64,000 nt of DNA, taken from positions 1-64,000 of the forward strand of contig NZ_AULT01000005.1 in the NCBI RefSeq assembly GCF_000422425.1, written 5' to 3'. The position numbers and the translations under genes are program-made. This document shows, piece by piece, positions 9,587 to 20,033 of the stretch. Under the pieces are notes generated by a model. That model did no database searches and was not told where the DNA came from. It saw only the letters and a program-made list of their open reading frames with translations. Each line of letters begins with the position of its first letter. Within the stretch, counting starts at the first letter, position 1. Source of the DNA: Oceanospirillum beijerinckii DSM 7166. Lineage in GTDB: Bacteria > Pseudomonadota > Gammaproteobacteria > Pseudomonadales > Halomonadaceae.

Positions 9587-10120
9587 ATGACGGTGCTAGA
9601 CCATTGTGCGGTTAAAAACCTGCCCAGAACACTATTTGTGCTGTTAATGAGTTGTGCAGTTTGTCTGTCATCATTGGTGCATGCTACTGAGAAAGAAGCC
9701 ATAGGTGAAGTGCTGTTTGCTGTAGGGGATCGTTGGAAACAGGATGCTGCAGGCAGTCATCCTATTAAACCTAAGAGAGGCACGGCCCTGTATGCTGGAG
9801 ATGTGTTAAGTACAGCAGAAACAGGTTTTTTGCAGCTCAAGATGATTGATGGTGGATTTATCAGTCTGCGTTCAAATAGTCGTTTACGGATTAATAGCTA
9901 TAAGTACAATCCGGAAAACCCTGAGGAAAATAAGGTTAACCTATCTCTTGAAGAAGGGGTCGTAAGAAGTGTCACGGGTAAGGCTGGGGAGAGTAATCGC
10001 AAGCGTTTTCGTCTCAATACTCCTATTGCGGCCATTGGCGTAAGAGGCACTGACTTTACGGTCTACACTGATGTGAACCAGTCCCAGGTGGCTGTGGCCC
10101 GGGGGGGGGATTGTGATTAG
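9587..10120 (+). CDS. FecR-domain secreted protein, N-terminal part (frame broken at G9)
   Basis: Encodes a signal peptide (hydrophobic FVLLMSCAVCLSSLVHA, cleavage expected near residue 34) and a FecR-type beta domain (GEVLFAVGDRWKQ, GDVLSTAETGFLQLKM, NTPIAAIGVRGTDFTVYTD). The ATG at 9587 has an AGGA ribosome site 8 bases upstream. The frame ends at a TAG (10118-10120) just after a run of nine G at 10101-10109. With eight G the reading would run ARGGIVISPFSDSC and continue into the next entry, as FecR proteins of this type normally do. This is therefore the front half of one gene, unless slippage or phase variation restores the frame. Confidence 0.75.
   Translation: MTVLDHCAVKNLPRTLFVLLMSCAVCLSSLVHATEKEAIGEVLFAVGDRWKQDAAGSHPIKPKRGTALYAGDVLSTAETGFLQLKMIDGGFISLRSNSRLRINSYKYNPENPEENKVNLSLEEGVVRSVTGKAGESNRKRFRLNTPIAAIGVRGTDFTVYTDVNQSQVAVARGGDCD
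10101..10109 (+). repeat. G9 homopolymer at a frame break
   Basis: Nine consecutive G preceded by CCC, inside the FecR-domain gene. Eight G would give one continuous ORF of about 760 codons from 9587 to 11867. A mononucleotide tract at such a spot is either a phase-variation/slippage site or a sequencing error. Confidence 0.8.
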
Positions 10121-11867
10121 TCCGTTCTCAGACAGTTGTCGCATGTCGGGTGAAGGGCCTTGTGAAGGTAATAAGGCACTGGAGCTATTTGCTCAGCATG
10201 AGGCTTATATTGAGCTGCGCAGAGGTCTGCGCATCCCTGTTATACGGGAGGGCTCGCTGGAATACCTCAAGCCAACAGCAGATGAAATGGAAAACCTTGT
10301 CAGAAGTAAGTCTTTATCAAAACATCAGGTTGCTAAGGATGTTCAGGTAGTCGCTCTTGTGCAGGCTGGCAGTCTGGCAGACTCTCTGAATGACAGTGGC
10401 CCTGAACATAAAGAGGCTATAGCACAGGATGATGCCGAGGGCTTAAAAGAGAATAGTGAGACAGCTATTGAATCGGTACCAGCAATAGGCTCATCAGTGG
10501 TGTCTCTTCAGGATCCGGTTACACAGAGCGCCGTGTCTAGTGAAGAAGATCAGGATTTGGTAGTTGAGCCAGTGGCTTCAGTTGAGCCAGTGGCTTCTCT
10601 GGATAGTACAGAGAATACGATGGTTGAAAATACGGAAATTGCTGTTGTTGATCAGGAAAAAAACACCGGCTCGGGTGTGCCAGTGGCTGGAAGAGGTGTT
10701 CAACCTGAAGTAGACGTGGATCATGAGAGTAAAGAAAAAACATCTGCGCAACCGGTTTCTGTCAGTGAGGATGATTTACACATTTCTGCCGTTAATGATC
10801 CGCAGGAATTAGAGGCATCTGATAGTACGGGCGGGAAGCACGATAATTCTGATAATGCAGCTGATAGCAATAATATTGCTGCTGTGGAAACAGATAGCCC
10901 ACTAGAGGTATCAGCAGGTGAGCCTGCAGAAGTCGCTGATGTATCAGCAGACGCATCTGTTGCGGATAGCCCGGCAGAGGTGTCTGTGGCAGATAGCTCT
11001 TACGCAGATAGCTCTTACGCAGATGGTTCTTCTGTAGGTAGCTCTTCATCGGATGGCTCTTCATCAAGTGGCTCTTCATCAAATAGTTCAGTAGGTGTAC
11101 CTGCAACGGATGGTTCGGCCAATGAGACTGGTGCCGCTCAATCAGCGGGGGCATCTGTATCTGAGCATCTGGAAGAAACTCCCGCAGATACGGTTGTAGA
11201 CTCGTCAGTTGAGAGTGAGGATAAAGAAGGCGGGAATTATGCTGGCGCAGAATCTCCGAATGATGAGATTACTGAAATTGTTGAGGTAGTGGATAACAGC
11301 ATAATAGAATCCAGCGAATCCACGACTATTGAGCCGGACGATAGCGATCCTCTGTCTGAGAAAAAACCCGTATTCAGGCAATATGGTGCTTCGTCGGGTG
11401 TAAAATGGGGACGCTGGTCTGACCACACTAAGCCATCTGGAAATATTGATGCCTTAACGTATGGGCATTCAGGCTATAGCGAGCATAGTAAGAACAGTTA
11501 TTTTGTGCTGTTTAGACAAAACGGTGAAAACAGAGAGTATCCAGATTCAGATACTTTCAACTTTAACTTATCAGCTTTTGAGTCCGTATATGTCACCAGT
11601 GATAAGATTGAGCAAGCTACGCTTAGAGATGGTTCGTTAAGTCTGGACTTTGGTAAAAGCACATTCTCTACTTCCTTTAAGGTCCACTCGGATTCATTGA
11701 GAGGGTATCATTTTGAAGATCAGGGGATTATTGACTCCAGTGGAAATATACGCTCTGAAGATATAAAAGGGTTTGTCAATGAGGGTGTTAACGATGCTGG
11801 CTTCTTATTTGAGCGGCAAGTGATGCCTGATGGCCGTATTTACGGTGCGACCTATTGGGATAGGTAG
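10113..11867 (+). CDS. FecR-domain protein, C-terminal part with acidic/serine-rich linker
   Basis: Continues the FecR protein in the next frame. The start at 10113 is only the first in-frame GTG and is unlikely to be a real start. Residues 1-60 finish the FecR repeat region (ISPFSDSC, ELFAQHEAYIELRRG). About residues 90-420 form a low-complexity Asp/Glu/Ser/Val linker with short Ser-Ser-Tyr-Ala-Asp and Gly-Ser-Ser repeats (11000-11090). The last about 160 residues are a compact unnamed domain beginning VFRQYGASSGVKWGRW. The product is probably periplasmic or surface exposed. The 3' end overlaps the cyclase gene by 38 bases. Confidence 0.7.
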   Translation: MISPFSDSCRMSGEGPCEGNKALELFAQHEAYIELRRGLRIPVIREGSLEYLKPTADEMENLVRSKSLSKHQVAKDVQVVALVQAGSLADSLNDSGPEHKEAIAQDDAEGLKENSETAIESVPAIGSSVVSLQDPVTQSAVSSEEDQDLVVEPVASVEPVASLDSTENTMVENTEIAVVDQEKNTGSGVPVAGRGVQPEVDVDHESKEKTSAQPVSVSEDDLHISAVNDPQELEASDSTGGKHDNSDNAADSNNIAAVETDSPLEVSAGEPAEVADVSADASVADSPAEVSVADSSYADSSYADGSSVGSSSSDGSSSSGSSSNSSVGVPATDGSANETGAAQSAGASVSEHLEETPADTVVDSSVESEDKEGGNYAGAESPNDEITEIVEVVDNSIIESSESTTIEPDDSDPLSEKKPVFRQYGASSGVKWGRWSDHTKPSGNIDALTYGHSGYSEHSKNSYFVLFRQNGENREYPDSDTFNFNLSAFESVYVTSDKIEQATLRDGSLSLDFGKSTFSTSFKVHSDSLRGYHFEDQGIIDSSGNIRSEDIKGFVNEGVNDAGFLFERQVMPDGRIYGATYWDR

Positions 11868-13830
11868 CTGTTTTAGCGTGTTGAGTCTGCTGAGGCATAA
11901 GCGCTGGCTGAGTGTCCTGACGCTCTCGATTACTGTATTTATACTGTCGACCGACTTTACAGATAAGGCCTGGTATCTCTTTTTTGAACAACAGGCTTAT
12001 GATTTAAAGGTTCGCTGGTTATCTGACCATACTTCTGATCATGAACTGGATCATCGAATTCAAATTGTTGATATTGATGAGTACAGTTTATCTGTAGAGG
12101 GGCGCTGGCCTTGGCCGCGTAGTCAAATTGCAGGGTTGCTCGAAAAGATCAGTCACAATGAAGCCCCTGTGGGGGTCGATGTGCTATTCACAGACTTCGA
12201 CCGTCTATACACAACGGATCAGGTTGTAGGGCGATATCCCTTTGTATTGGCACAGGCTTTTCAGTTTAGCCAGGATGCCAGTCCAGAGATACCGAAACGA
12301 AAGCAGGAGTTCTATCGTCAGGGGGTGCTGTATGGTGCTGTCAGGCTGATAGGCGAGGACCAACAGAGTATGGACGCTCTGATGAAAAAAATTCAGGCAG
12401 ATGGTTATTTGGGGGTTACGCCGCAAATAACAAAGGTCTTTGCTACAGGGCATATTTCGCCCATTATTGATTCAGATGGCGTAGTTCGCAGAATTATGCC
12501 GTTAGTGTGTTATGGTCGAAACTGTTTTGAGATGCTGCCACTGGCTATGCTAAGGCATATGTATGGCCTATCCCCAGAGTATCAGTTGGTAAAAGGGGAG
12601 GCGCTAGCGGGAAGTCGTTGGCATCAGCCTGACTATTGGTTGATCAATGATATTATCAAAATTCCCTTAAGGTCTGATGGCTCTCTCTGGATTCCTTATA
12701 GTCCAGCTGGTAGTGGTATTGCGTATACCTCTGCAACTGATATTTTAAGCGATCAAGCCACGCTTAACGAGGGTGGTTTTATTTTTGTCGGCTCAACAGC
12801 GACGAGTATGTATGATCGCATCGAGACACCTCTATCCAATAATTACCCCGCTGTAGAAATTCACTCTGTTATCTTGCAAGGCCTACTGGATAATTCCTGG
12901 GTTATTACCCCAGGCTGGGAGTCACACTTTACTAAGTTCGTTGATCTGTTGTTTTTTACTGTATTCGTGTTGGCTCTGTTGCATGCCTCTAGATGGGTGT
13001 TGCCTTTATCTTTGCTTACCATTGCCGCATGGTGTGGGGTTAATATCGGATTTTGGTATGAAGGTATCTATCTGACTTTCTTTGAGCCAGTTATCCTATT
13101 GCTGTTGCTGTTAATGATCTACCTGCCTTGGCAGACTATTCATGATTTTCGAGAGAAGAAACGTCTGGCTGATATTTTTAAGGCCTACGTGCCTGCACAA
13201 GTGTTTAGCAAAATAGAGAGTGATCCCGGGCAGATTATTGGTCTTAGGCCAGAAAAAAAAGTAATGACGATTTTATTTGCAGATGTCAGGGGGTTTACCG
13301 CACTGGCTGAGAAAAGACCACCTGAAGAAGTCGCAAAGCTGATGTATCGAGCCTTAGATTGTATGACCAAAGAGATCTATCAGTTAGAAGGTACAGTGGA
13401 TAAGTATATGGGGGATGCCGTGATGGCTTTTTGGGGTGCTCCTTTGTCAAATACGGAACACGCAAAGAATGCCATTCAAGCGGCCTGCGGTATTCAGCGT
13501 TCTATTTCTGAGCTATCTGTAAAACTAAAAGCAGAAGGTGGCCCTGTGTTGGAAGTCGGTGTGGGTATCAGTAGCGGCGAGGTTGTTGTTGGCGATATTG
13601 GTAGTTCATATCGGCACAACTATACCGTGATTGGTGATGCTGTCAGTTTAGCCGCCAGGGTGCAAAAGCTTTGTAAAGAATTCGATGTAGATATATTGAT
13701 TACAGGTGATTCTGTCGGTTATCTCATGGATGCTGATGACGAAGAGTTTGATCTCTTGCCGATACAAGAGATCTCAATAGCGGGCAGAGAGAATTCAGTC
13801 GAAGTCTATGGTGTCTATTTTGAACAGTAG
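11830..13830 (+). CDS. CHASE2-domain class III adenylate cyclase
   Basis: Membrane sensor that makes cAMP (cGMP is not excluded). One N-terminal membrane segment (residues about 25-45) precedes a periplasmic CHASE2 sensor (to about 360). Three hydrophobic segments (about 370-440) and a catalytic cyclase domain (about 475-650) follow. The metal-binding motif ILFADVRGFTAL, DKYMGDAVMAFWGAP and IGDAVSLAARVQ are all visible. The ATG at 11830 lies inside the FecR gene; starts at GTG 11878 or TTG 11881 are possible. FecR-CHASE2 cyclase pairs recur in proteobacteria and probably sense the envelope. A CRP homologue follows at 15.2 kb. Confidence 0.9.
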   Translation: MAVFTVRPIGIGSCFSVLSLLRHKRWLSVLTLSITVFILSTDFTDKAWYLFFEQQAYDLKVRWLSDHTSDHELDHRIQIVDIDEYSLSVEGRWPWPRSQIAGLLEKISHNEAPVGVDVLFTDFDRLYTTDQVVGRYPFVLAQAFQFSQDASPEIPKRKQEFYRQGVLYGAVRLIGEDQQSMDALMKKIQADGYLGVTPQITKVFATGHISPIIDSDGVVRRIMPLVCYGRNCFEMLPLAMLRHMYGLSPEYQLVKGEALAGSRWHQPDYWLINDIIKIPLRSDGSLWIPYSPAGSGIAYTSATDILSDQATLNEGGFIFVGSTATSMYDRIETPLSNNYPAVEIHSVILQGLLDNSWVITPGWESHFTKFVDLLFFTVFVLALLHASRWVLPLSLLTIAAWCGVNIGFWYEGIYLTFFEPVILLLLLLMIYLPWQTIHDFREKKRLADIFKAYVPAQVFSKIESDPGQIIGLRPEKKVMTILFADVRGFTALAEKRPPEEVAKLMYRALDCMTKEIYQLEGTVDKYMGDAVMAFWGAPLSNTEHAKNAIQAACGIQRSISELSVKLKAEGGPVLEVGVGISSGEVVVGDIGSSYRHNYTVIGDAVSLAARVQKLCKEFDVDILITGDSVGYLMDADDEEFDLLPIQEISIAGRENSVEVYGVYFEQ

Positions 13831-13839
13831 GGTGGCTTG

Positions 13840-15138
13840 ATGTTCAGGTTTTACACCTTCCTAGCTGTATCTGCACTCTTCTTCTCTGCTGATGTCAAGG
13901 CTGTTGATTGTCTTGATAGGCTGGAGACGCTGCAGCAATATCAGGATCAGGAGGGGAGCTGTTTTGATAACTCCGATTTCAACTATCAGCTGGGTCTGCT
14001 TGCCCTTGAGAAGGGGGATCTCAGCCAGGCAGTCAGTGCATTTGAGCGTGTGGTTGCGTTGGACTCCCGGCATGCTGGTGCCTGGTTGGATATGACGGAA
14101 GCTTATTTTCGACTCGGTGACAGAAAAGGTGTTCACTACGCCATAGGGGAGTTGGAGAAGAGGTTCACGATACCGGAGGGGTTAGTGGCGGTTGTCGCGA
14201 AATATAAGGAGTGGTCCCAGTGGTATCAGCCAAAGTACGCTAACAGAGGTGGTGCTTTTATTAGCAAAGGCTATTCAGATAACATTAATGCGGGAAGCTC
14301 AAGGCACAGTATTGATCTGGTATTTGGTCAGCAAATTATTCGGGTTGATTTGGACGACGAAAGTCAATCTATTGCGGATGCTTATTCTGATATCGGCGGT
14401 TATTGGCAGTTTGATTACCAAAACTACTCTGCAACATCTAAAACAAAAAGTGATAGTTATTATTTGCGCTTATCTGCAAATAAGCGCTTTTATGATATGG
14501 AGGACAGATATAATAGTGGTGTGATAATGATGAATGGGGGGCGGGTATATAATTCTAAAAGAGAACGTCTTTCACTAAATCTGGGTACTATTTTATATTC
14601 GCAAAGAGGTCGGATATATCAGCAAGGGTTGCTGCTGGGGGTTCAGTACGATAAGCGTCTGACACAAGACAGTGCCTTTCAGGTGCAAATAGCCTGTGAT
14701 CATAATCGCTATCGGGATTCTGAAGTGGGTGATGTGAATAAGTGCTCCAATCAGTTTAAGGTTAAGCGTGATAATCACTTCGGTGAGTTTTCTGCGACCC
14801 TCTTGAGTGGTATGGATTGGAAATCAGATACACATGCCGGTGGGGATACATTCTGGTATGGCGCTCGTCTGGAGTGGCTATATTCTTTCTCAAATGCCAC
14901 GCTGTCCGCTTATACCCGTTATGAGCAAGAAAGTGATGATAAGCCTTACTCAGAAGAAATACTGGGTAATAAGAAAAGAAATAAGACAACCAATGCCTCT
15001 GGATTAAGTTATGAGTACTTTATAACAAAGCAGGCGAGTATTGAGTTATCTGCATCTGCGTCCAGAACACGGTCAGATATCGCTCTTTTTGAAACAGAGC
15101 AAAATAAAGCGGCAGTGTCACTCTATTACTATTGGTGA
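13840..15138 (+). CDS. TPR and outer-membrane beta-barrel protein
   Basis: A 432-residue exported protein. It has a signal peptide (FYTFLAVSALFFSADVKA), then one to two TPR units (FNYQLGLLALEKGDLSQAVSAF, AWLDMTEAYFRLGD; residues about 45-110), then a long barrel-like region of alternating aromatic strands that ends in Tyr-Tyr-Tyr-Trp, a terminal aromatic typical of outer-membrane proteins. The ATG at 13840 follows an AGGGTGG site and lies 9 bases after the cyclase stop. It is the third gene of the FecR-cyclase cassette and may be its outer-membrane component. Specific function unknown. Confidence 0.75.
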   Translation: MFRFYTFLAVSALFFSADVKAVDCLDRLETLQQYQDQEGSCFDNSDFNYQLGLLALEKGDLSQAVSAFERVVALDSRHAGAWLDMTEAYFRLGDRKGVHYAIGELEKRFTIPEGLVAVVAKYKEWSQWYQPKYANRGGAFISKGYSDNINAGSSRHSIDLVFGQQIIRVDLDDESQSIADAYSDIGGYWQFDYQNYSATSKTKSDSYYLRLSANKRFYDMEDRYNSGVIMMNGGRVYNSKRERLSLNLGTILYSQRGRIYQQGLLLGVQYDKRLTQDSAFQVQIACDHNRYRDSEVGDVNKCSNQFKVKRDNHFGEFSATLLSGMDWKSDTHAGGDTFWYGARLEWLYSFSNATLSAYTRYEQESDDKPYSEEILGNKKRNKTTNASGLSYEYFITKQASIELSASASRTRSDIALFETEQNKAAVSLYYYW

Positions 15139-15171
15139 TGCAGGCTTTGTAGTGCACCAGGCTTTGTAGTG

Positions 15172-15885
15172 TTAGCTGCCTTCAAGCATGTGTTTTTCAA
15201 GTAGCCCGGTATTGTGGATAATGACCTGTTTTCCGCTCTTTTCAATGACACCCTCTTCCTGAAGCTGGCTGAAAACACGGGAGACGGTTTCTCGGGTTGT
15301 ATTGGTCATGCTGGCAATCTCCTGTTGTGTCGGAATGGAGATAGGGGCGCTACGATCCGTTTCTTTGCTTTGAATCTGTAGCAGCAGAGCACAAATCCGG
15401 CTGAGAGCATGCTGATGACCCAGTAAAATGATGTGGTCATTAGACTGACGAATAATAGTGGTTAGCTTGCGCATGATCATTTCGGATACAGAGGGCTCAG
15501 AAAACATCAGCTGGCGCGCAACTGCAGTGGAAAGAAAACCAACAAGAGATTTTTCAATGGAGATGATTGAGGCTGAACGTGGTAAGCCGTCAATGAGTGC
15601 CATTTCACCAAAGTGATCGCCAGCTTTGATAAAAGAAAAGCCTATTTCCTTACCTCCTGGAGAGTAAGCGACAGCCTTCAGCCTGCCTTGGAGCAGAATG
15701 CAAAGCTCAGCACTTTCAGATGGGTTGCCACGTTGAATAACGATATCGTTCCTGCTGAAGGCGCGCACTTGCATCTGACTGGCAACTTCATGCAGCCTCT
15801 GGTCCGACAGATCCCTCAATAAGGGAATCTTACGTAATTCGGAAAGAGTGGTTCTTACCCTGATCGTATTTGGAGATTTTGCCAT
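15172..15885 (-). CDS. CRP/FNR-family transcription regulator (CRP-like)
   Basis: A 237-residue protein with a cyclic-nucleotide-binding beta roll (residues about 25-135; the phosphate-binding cassette FGEMALIDGLPRSASI has the Gly-Glu and Arg-Ser of cAMP binders), a dimer helix, and a C-terminal HTH with recognition helix TTRETVSRVFSQL. The Arg-Glu...Arg arrangement matches that of E. coli CRP, which reads TGTGA. No FNR-type cysteine cluster is present. The start codon directly abuts the stop of the SGNH gene (TAAATG), so it is the last gene of the MBOAT-SGNH-crp operon. The cyclase at 11.8 kb is a plausible source of its ligand. Confidence 0.9.
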   Translation of the reverse strand: MAKSPNTIRVRTTLSELRKIPLLRDLSDQRLHEVASQMQVRAFSRNDIVIQRGNPSESAELCILLQGRLKAVAYSPGGKEIGFSFIKAGDHFGEMALIDGLPRSASIISIEKSLVGFLSTAVARQLMFSEPSVSEMIMRKLTTIIRQSNDHIILLGHQHALSRICALLLQIQSKETDRSAPISIPTQQEIASMTNTTRETVSRVFSQLQEEGVIEKSGKQVIIHNTGLLEKHMLEGS

Positions 15886-16968
15886 TTAGTCGCTTTTAAA
15901 ATCTTTGCATAAGGCACCAGATTCTAACAGTTCGATGAGCTTTTGGGTATGTTCGACCCTTTTTTCGCTGGTTAGATGGTAATTAGTGTCAAAAAAATCC
16001 TCGCTGGGGTACATAAAATCAAAAGGTGTACCTATGTAATTCAGGCCATGTTGTTTGGCTTCCTGTGGCAGGGCGCTGTAAAAGTTCCGTTCTATATCAT
16101 CCAAATGATAACTGGGGTGCCGCATAAAGGCAGGAGGGGTAAAAATAATACAAACCTGTTGCGCCTGGTATGTTGCAATGAAATCTTTCAGATAACGCCA
16201 GCCTAATGCCTGTTCGCCGCTCTTCTGCGCACTCTTGCCATACTCTTCGGGACCATGGTTGAGTACTGTGCGTGTTTGGTTCTCGTTGCGTTTAGCGCGC
16301 TCACTGTTTATCTGGTCACCGTGCTGATCAATATTGTGAGGGCCGTATAAGCCCTCCACAACATAGTTTTCAGGCAGGCCGATATAGCCCTTTATCACGC
16401 GGTTAAGGGGGCTGTGTAGCAGTAGCTTGATTTTTTGTAGTAGAGGCAGACTGTCAAACAGGTCTTGATGGCTCAGAATATAATCCACCTCAACGTGGGT
16501 GAGGTCACCGTTGTAGTAATACATAGGGTATTCAAGCGGCATGAGAACAATATCGCCCGGCTTGATATAAGGTGTAGCCAGTTTCAAAATCAGAGGTAAT
16601 TGCAGTCCGGCATTAACCCCCAGGTTGACTACGGGTTTTTGAAAATAGTCACTCAGCATGGTGGAGTTAATGCCAAACAGTGCATTGGAACCGGCAATGA
16701 CCAGTACCTTTTGCTGCTGAATTGCTGAAGCGTAGCTATTTTTCTTTTGATAGGTTTGATCAACCCAGGCACTGCCTGGCAGTCTGACGCCTACTTGACC
16801 TATAACCAGCAGGTACCAGGCTATTGCCACTGCAACCATTGCGCATAGCCCGGCATAAAGAAAAAACTGCCCTTGAGCTGTGGTGTGAGCAATGACTAAG
16901 TCGTCTCTGCTGTTCTCGGTTGAGCCTTTGTTCTCGGTGGCTGTCATCGCTGTTTCTTTAGCTGTCAT
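15886..16968 (-). CDS. SGNH/DltD-like membrane-anchored protein, O-acetylation partner
   Basis: A 360-residue protein with one N-terminal membrane segment (residues about 32-58) and a periplasmic SGNH-like domain. Visible motifs are VLVIAGSNALFGIN (the nucleophile-type Gly-Ser-Asn block near 88), NLGVNAGLQLPLIL, and a C-terminal DTNYHLTSEKR, where Asp and His could complete the catalytic site. It lies just downstream of an AlgI-like MBOAT, the usual setting for AlgJ/AlgX- or PatB-like acetyl transfer to polysaccharide. It reads straight into the CRP-like gene. Exact substrate unknown. Confidence 0.7.
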   Translation of the reverse strand: MTAKETAMTATENKGSTENSRDDLVIAHTTAQGQFFLYAGLCAMVAVAIAWYLLVIGQVGVRLPGSAWVDQTYQKKNSYASAIQQQKVLVIAGSNALFGINSTMLSDYFQKPVVNLGVNAGLQLPLILKLATPYIKPGDIVLMPLEYPMYYYNGDLTHVEVDYILSHQDLFDSLPLLQKIKLLLHSPLNRVIKGYIGLPENYVVEGLYGPHNIDQHGDQINSERAKRNENQTRTVLNHGPEEYGKSAQKSGEQALGWRYLKDFIATYQAQQVCIIFTPPAFMRHPSYHLDDIERNFYSALPQEAKQHGLNYIGTPFDFMYPSEDFFDTNYHLTSEKRVEHTQKLIELLESGALCKDFKSD

Positions 16969-17073
16969 AATTGTCTCTGGCGCAAGGTGTTTCAGATCGC
17001 TATTTCGGTAAAATAGCTCTCAGGGTGACTGCTCCCCGCCCGCGCATTGGGCGAGGGTTTACGCGGATTTTTT

Positions 17074-18804
17074 CTAAAAATTAAAATATAGAAAGACTTG
17101 TTCAGGGCTCAGCAACATACTCTTTAGGCAAGCCGCCAGTAAAATAAAGCAGTAAACACCGGTGAGTGTTATTTTTAGTTTGGACTGACTGTATTGGGGC
17201 CAGACTCTCATCCAGTAAAAAGAGGAAGGCAGAATACAGGCTATAAAGCCTGCACCGGCAATATAAAGCCAGATAGAGGCCGGGTGTTGATTGATTAAGC
17301 GCTCCAGCCAAAGCTGATAGATCGCATTGATGCCTTCTCCGGTGAAAAGTGGCAGATTTGCTGCAAACAGGATGCGCCAGTCGTGCAGCCAGTGTAATAG
17401 GTGTTGAGTAAGGCTATGACTGTCCAGGCCTGCGGATGAGCCTACCAGCATGGAGTGCCAAATATGCAGGCTGACTTCGAATGATTCTGCCCGGAAAGGC
17501 ACCCAATACACCATGACAAGTATAAAGGTTATTAACCAGCCGATCAGTGCGGGCAGCTTCCAGGGAGAGAGCCGTTGCCAGGCGTGGTTGACGATCAGGC
17601 TGATACCATGCAGTCCACCCCATAAGACAAATGCCCAGCCCGCACCGTGCCATAGCCCGCCCAGCAGCATGGTGAGTAAAAGTGCGTAATACTGCCTGGC
17701 AATGCCCTTTTTACTCCCTCCCAGTGGAATATAAATATAGTCCCGTAGAAAGTGGGATAGTGTGATATGCCATCTGCGCCAGAACTGAACAATCGAAACC
17801 GACTGATAAGGCGACATAAAGTTAAATGGCAAGCGTATTCCCAGCATCAATGCCAGGCCCAGTGCCATATCCGCATAGCCGGAGAAATCAAAATAGAGCT
17901 GTAAACCATAACCAAAGGCGGCGGCCCAGGCATCGGGTGCTGTCATCAGCTGGTTGTTTGAGGCTAGTTGCTCAGCGGAGGCGTAGAGCGGGTCAACATA
18001 GCGGGCTAAGGTATCTGCAATCAGTACTTTCTTGCTCAACCCCAGTACAAAGAGAAAGAACCCCTGTATCAGGTAGCGGTTGCTGAGCCAGAGAGGGTTT
18101 TGAATCTGAGGGACCAGTTGGCGGTAGTGGACAATAGGCCCTGCAATCAATTGAGGGAAGAAAGAGACAAAAAACAGATAATCAGTATGGCTGCCATAAT
18201 CTACCTTGCGCTGATAAAGGTCGATCTGCCAGGCAATTTGCTGGAAAGTAAAGAACGATATGCCTAATGGTAGGGCAATATCGGTTAAGGGCAGGTCGGT
18301 ATGGCCCAGCGCATTGATGTTCTCGATGAAAAAGTTTTGATATTTAAAGTAGGCGATCATCAATAAGTTGAAGCTGACCGCCACTATCAGCCAGGTTTTT
18401 GTACGGGTATCGCCTTGCTTGTGCTTGTGTGAAATTTGAAAGCCCAGCAGGCGGTTAATAATAATGGATACCAGTAATAGCAGCAGGTAATCAGGGCGTT
18501 GCCAGCTGTAAAAGGTCAGAGACGCCAAAATCATCAACCACAATGCACTGCGTGTGATTTGTTGAGGAGAGAGCCACGATCGGGTGTACGTGGTGGTGCC
18601 TGTCGTGAAAACAGTCTCTGAGGTTGCAGAGGGGGTTGTCTCCAAATGAGAGGCAGTAGCGGTGGCTGTTGCTTTTTGGGTAGCTTGGGTTGGAAGTACT
18701 GTTCTTGTTGATAGAGCCTGGCTCAGGCAATACCTGAACCCCGCCATGATAACAATCAGGGGCAGAAAGAAAGCAAAAATAAAGGTGAACGAGCTAAAAA
18801 CCAT
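17074..18804 (-). CDS. MBOAT-family O-acyltransferase (AlgI-like)
   Basis: A 576-residue multi-spanning membrane protein of the AlgI/DltB type, which passes acyl (usually acetyl) groups across the inner membrane for polysaccharide modification. The catalytic-His region GLWHGAGWAFVLWGGLHG lies near residue 380, and the family blocks PLGISFFTFQ and FWRRWHITLSHFLRDYIYIPLGG are present. An unusual Thr/Ala-rich insert (about residues 35-75) sits in the first loop. It heads the operon with the SGNH protein and the CRP homologue. The target is likely a polysaccharide made by the neighbouring loci. Confidence 0.88.
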   Translation of the reverse strand: MVFSSFTFIFAFFLPLIVIMAGFRYCLSQALSTRTVLPTQATQKATATATASHLETTPSATSETVFTTGTTTYTRSWLSPQQITRSALWLMILASLTFYSWQRPDYLLLLLVSIIINRLLGFQISHKHKQGDTRTKTWLIVAVSFNLLMIAYFKYQNFFIENINALGHTDLPLTDIALPLGISFFTFQQIAWQIDLYQRKVDYGSHTDYLFFVSFFPQLIAGPIVHYRQLVPQIQNPLWLSNRYLIQGFFLFVLGLSKKVLIADTLARYVDPLYASAEQLASNNQLMTAPDAWAAAFGYGLQLYFDFSGYADMALGLALMLGIRLPFNFMSPYQSVSIVQFWRRWHITLSHFLRDYIYIPLGGSKKGIARQYYALLLTMLLGGLWHGAGWAFVLWGGLHGISLIVNHAWQRLSPWKLPALIGWLITFILVMVYWVPFRAESFEVSLHIWHSMLVGSSAGLDSHSLTQHLLHWLHDWRILFAANLPLFTGEGINAIYQLWLERLINQHPASIWLYIAGAGFIACILPSSFYWMRVWPQYSQSKLKITLTGVYCFILLAACLKSMLLSPEQVFLYFNF

Positions 18805-19028
18805 GATGTGCTGAAATCATTTTTGAAGATGGCCGGTGGGCGGAGTGATCGGGCTTGTGAACGGGGTATTGTATGTGCAAAGGGCTTTAATTGTATATAA
18901 TGCCGCCTGCAATGATAGCGTTGCACTTAGCCTGAAAGAGGCAGGCGCTCCTGAGTATAAAGTCTGGAATCTTTTCTATCTTTCTCACTCTAAAGGTCTG
19001 CGATTAACAGCTATCCAAACGACTTTGA

Positions 19029-20032
<1,004 letters not shown>

Positions 20033-20033
<1 letters not shown>

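Noticed and set aside
10537-11154. His/Leu/Gln-rich minus-strand ORFs
   Set aside because: Mirror images of the low-complexity Ser/Asp linker of the FecR-domain protein.
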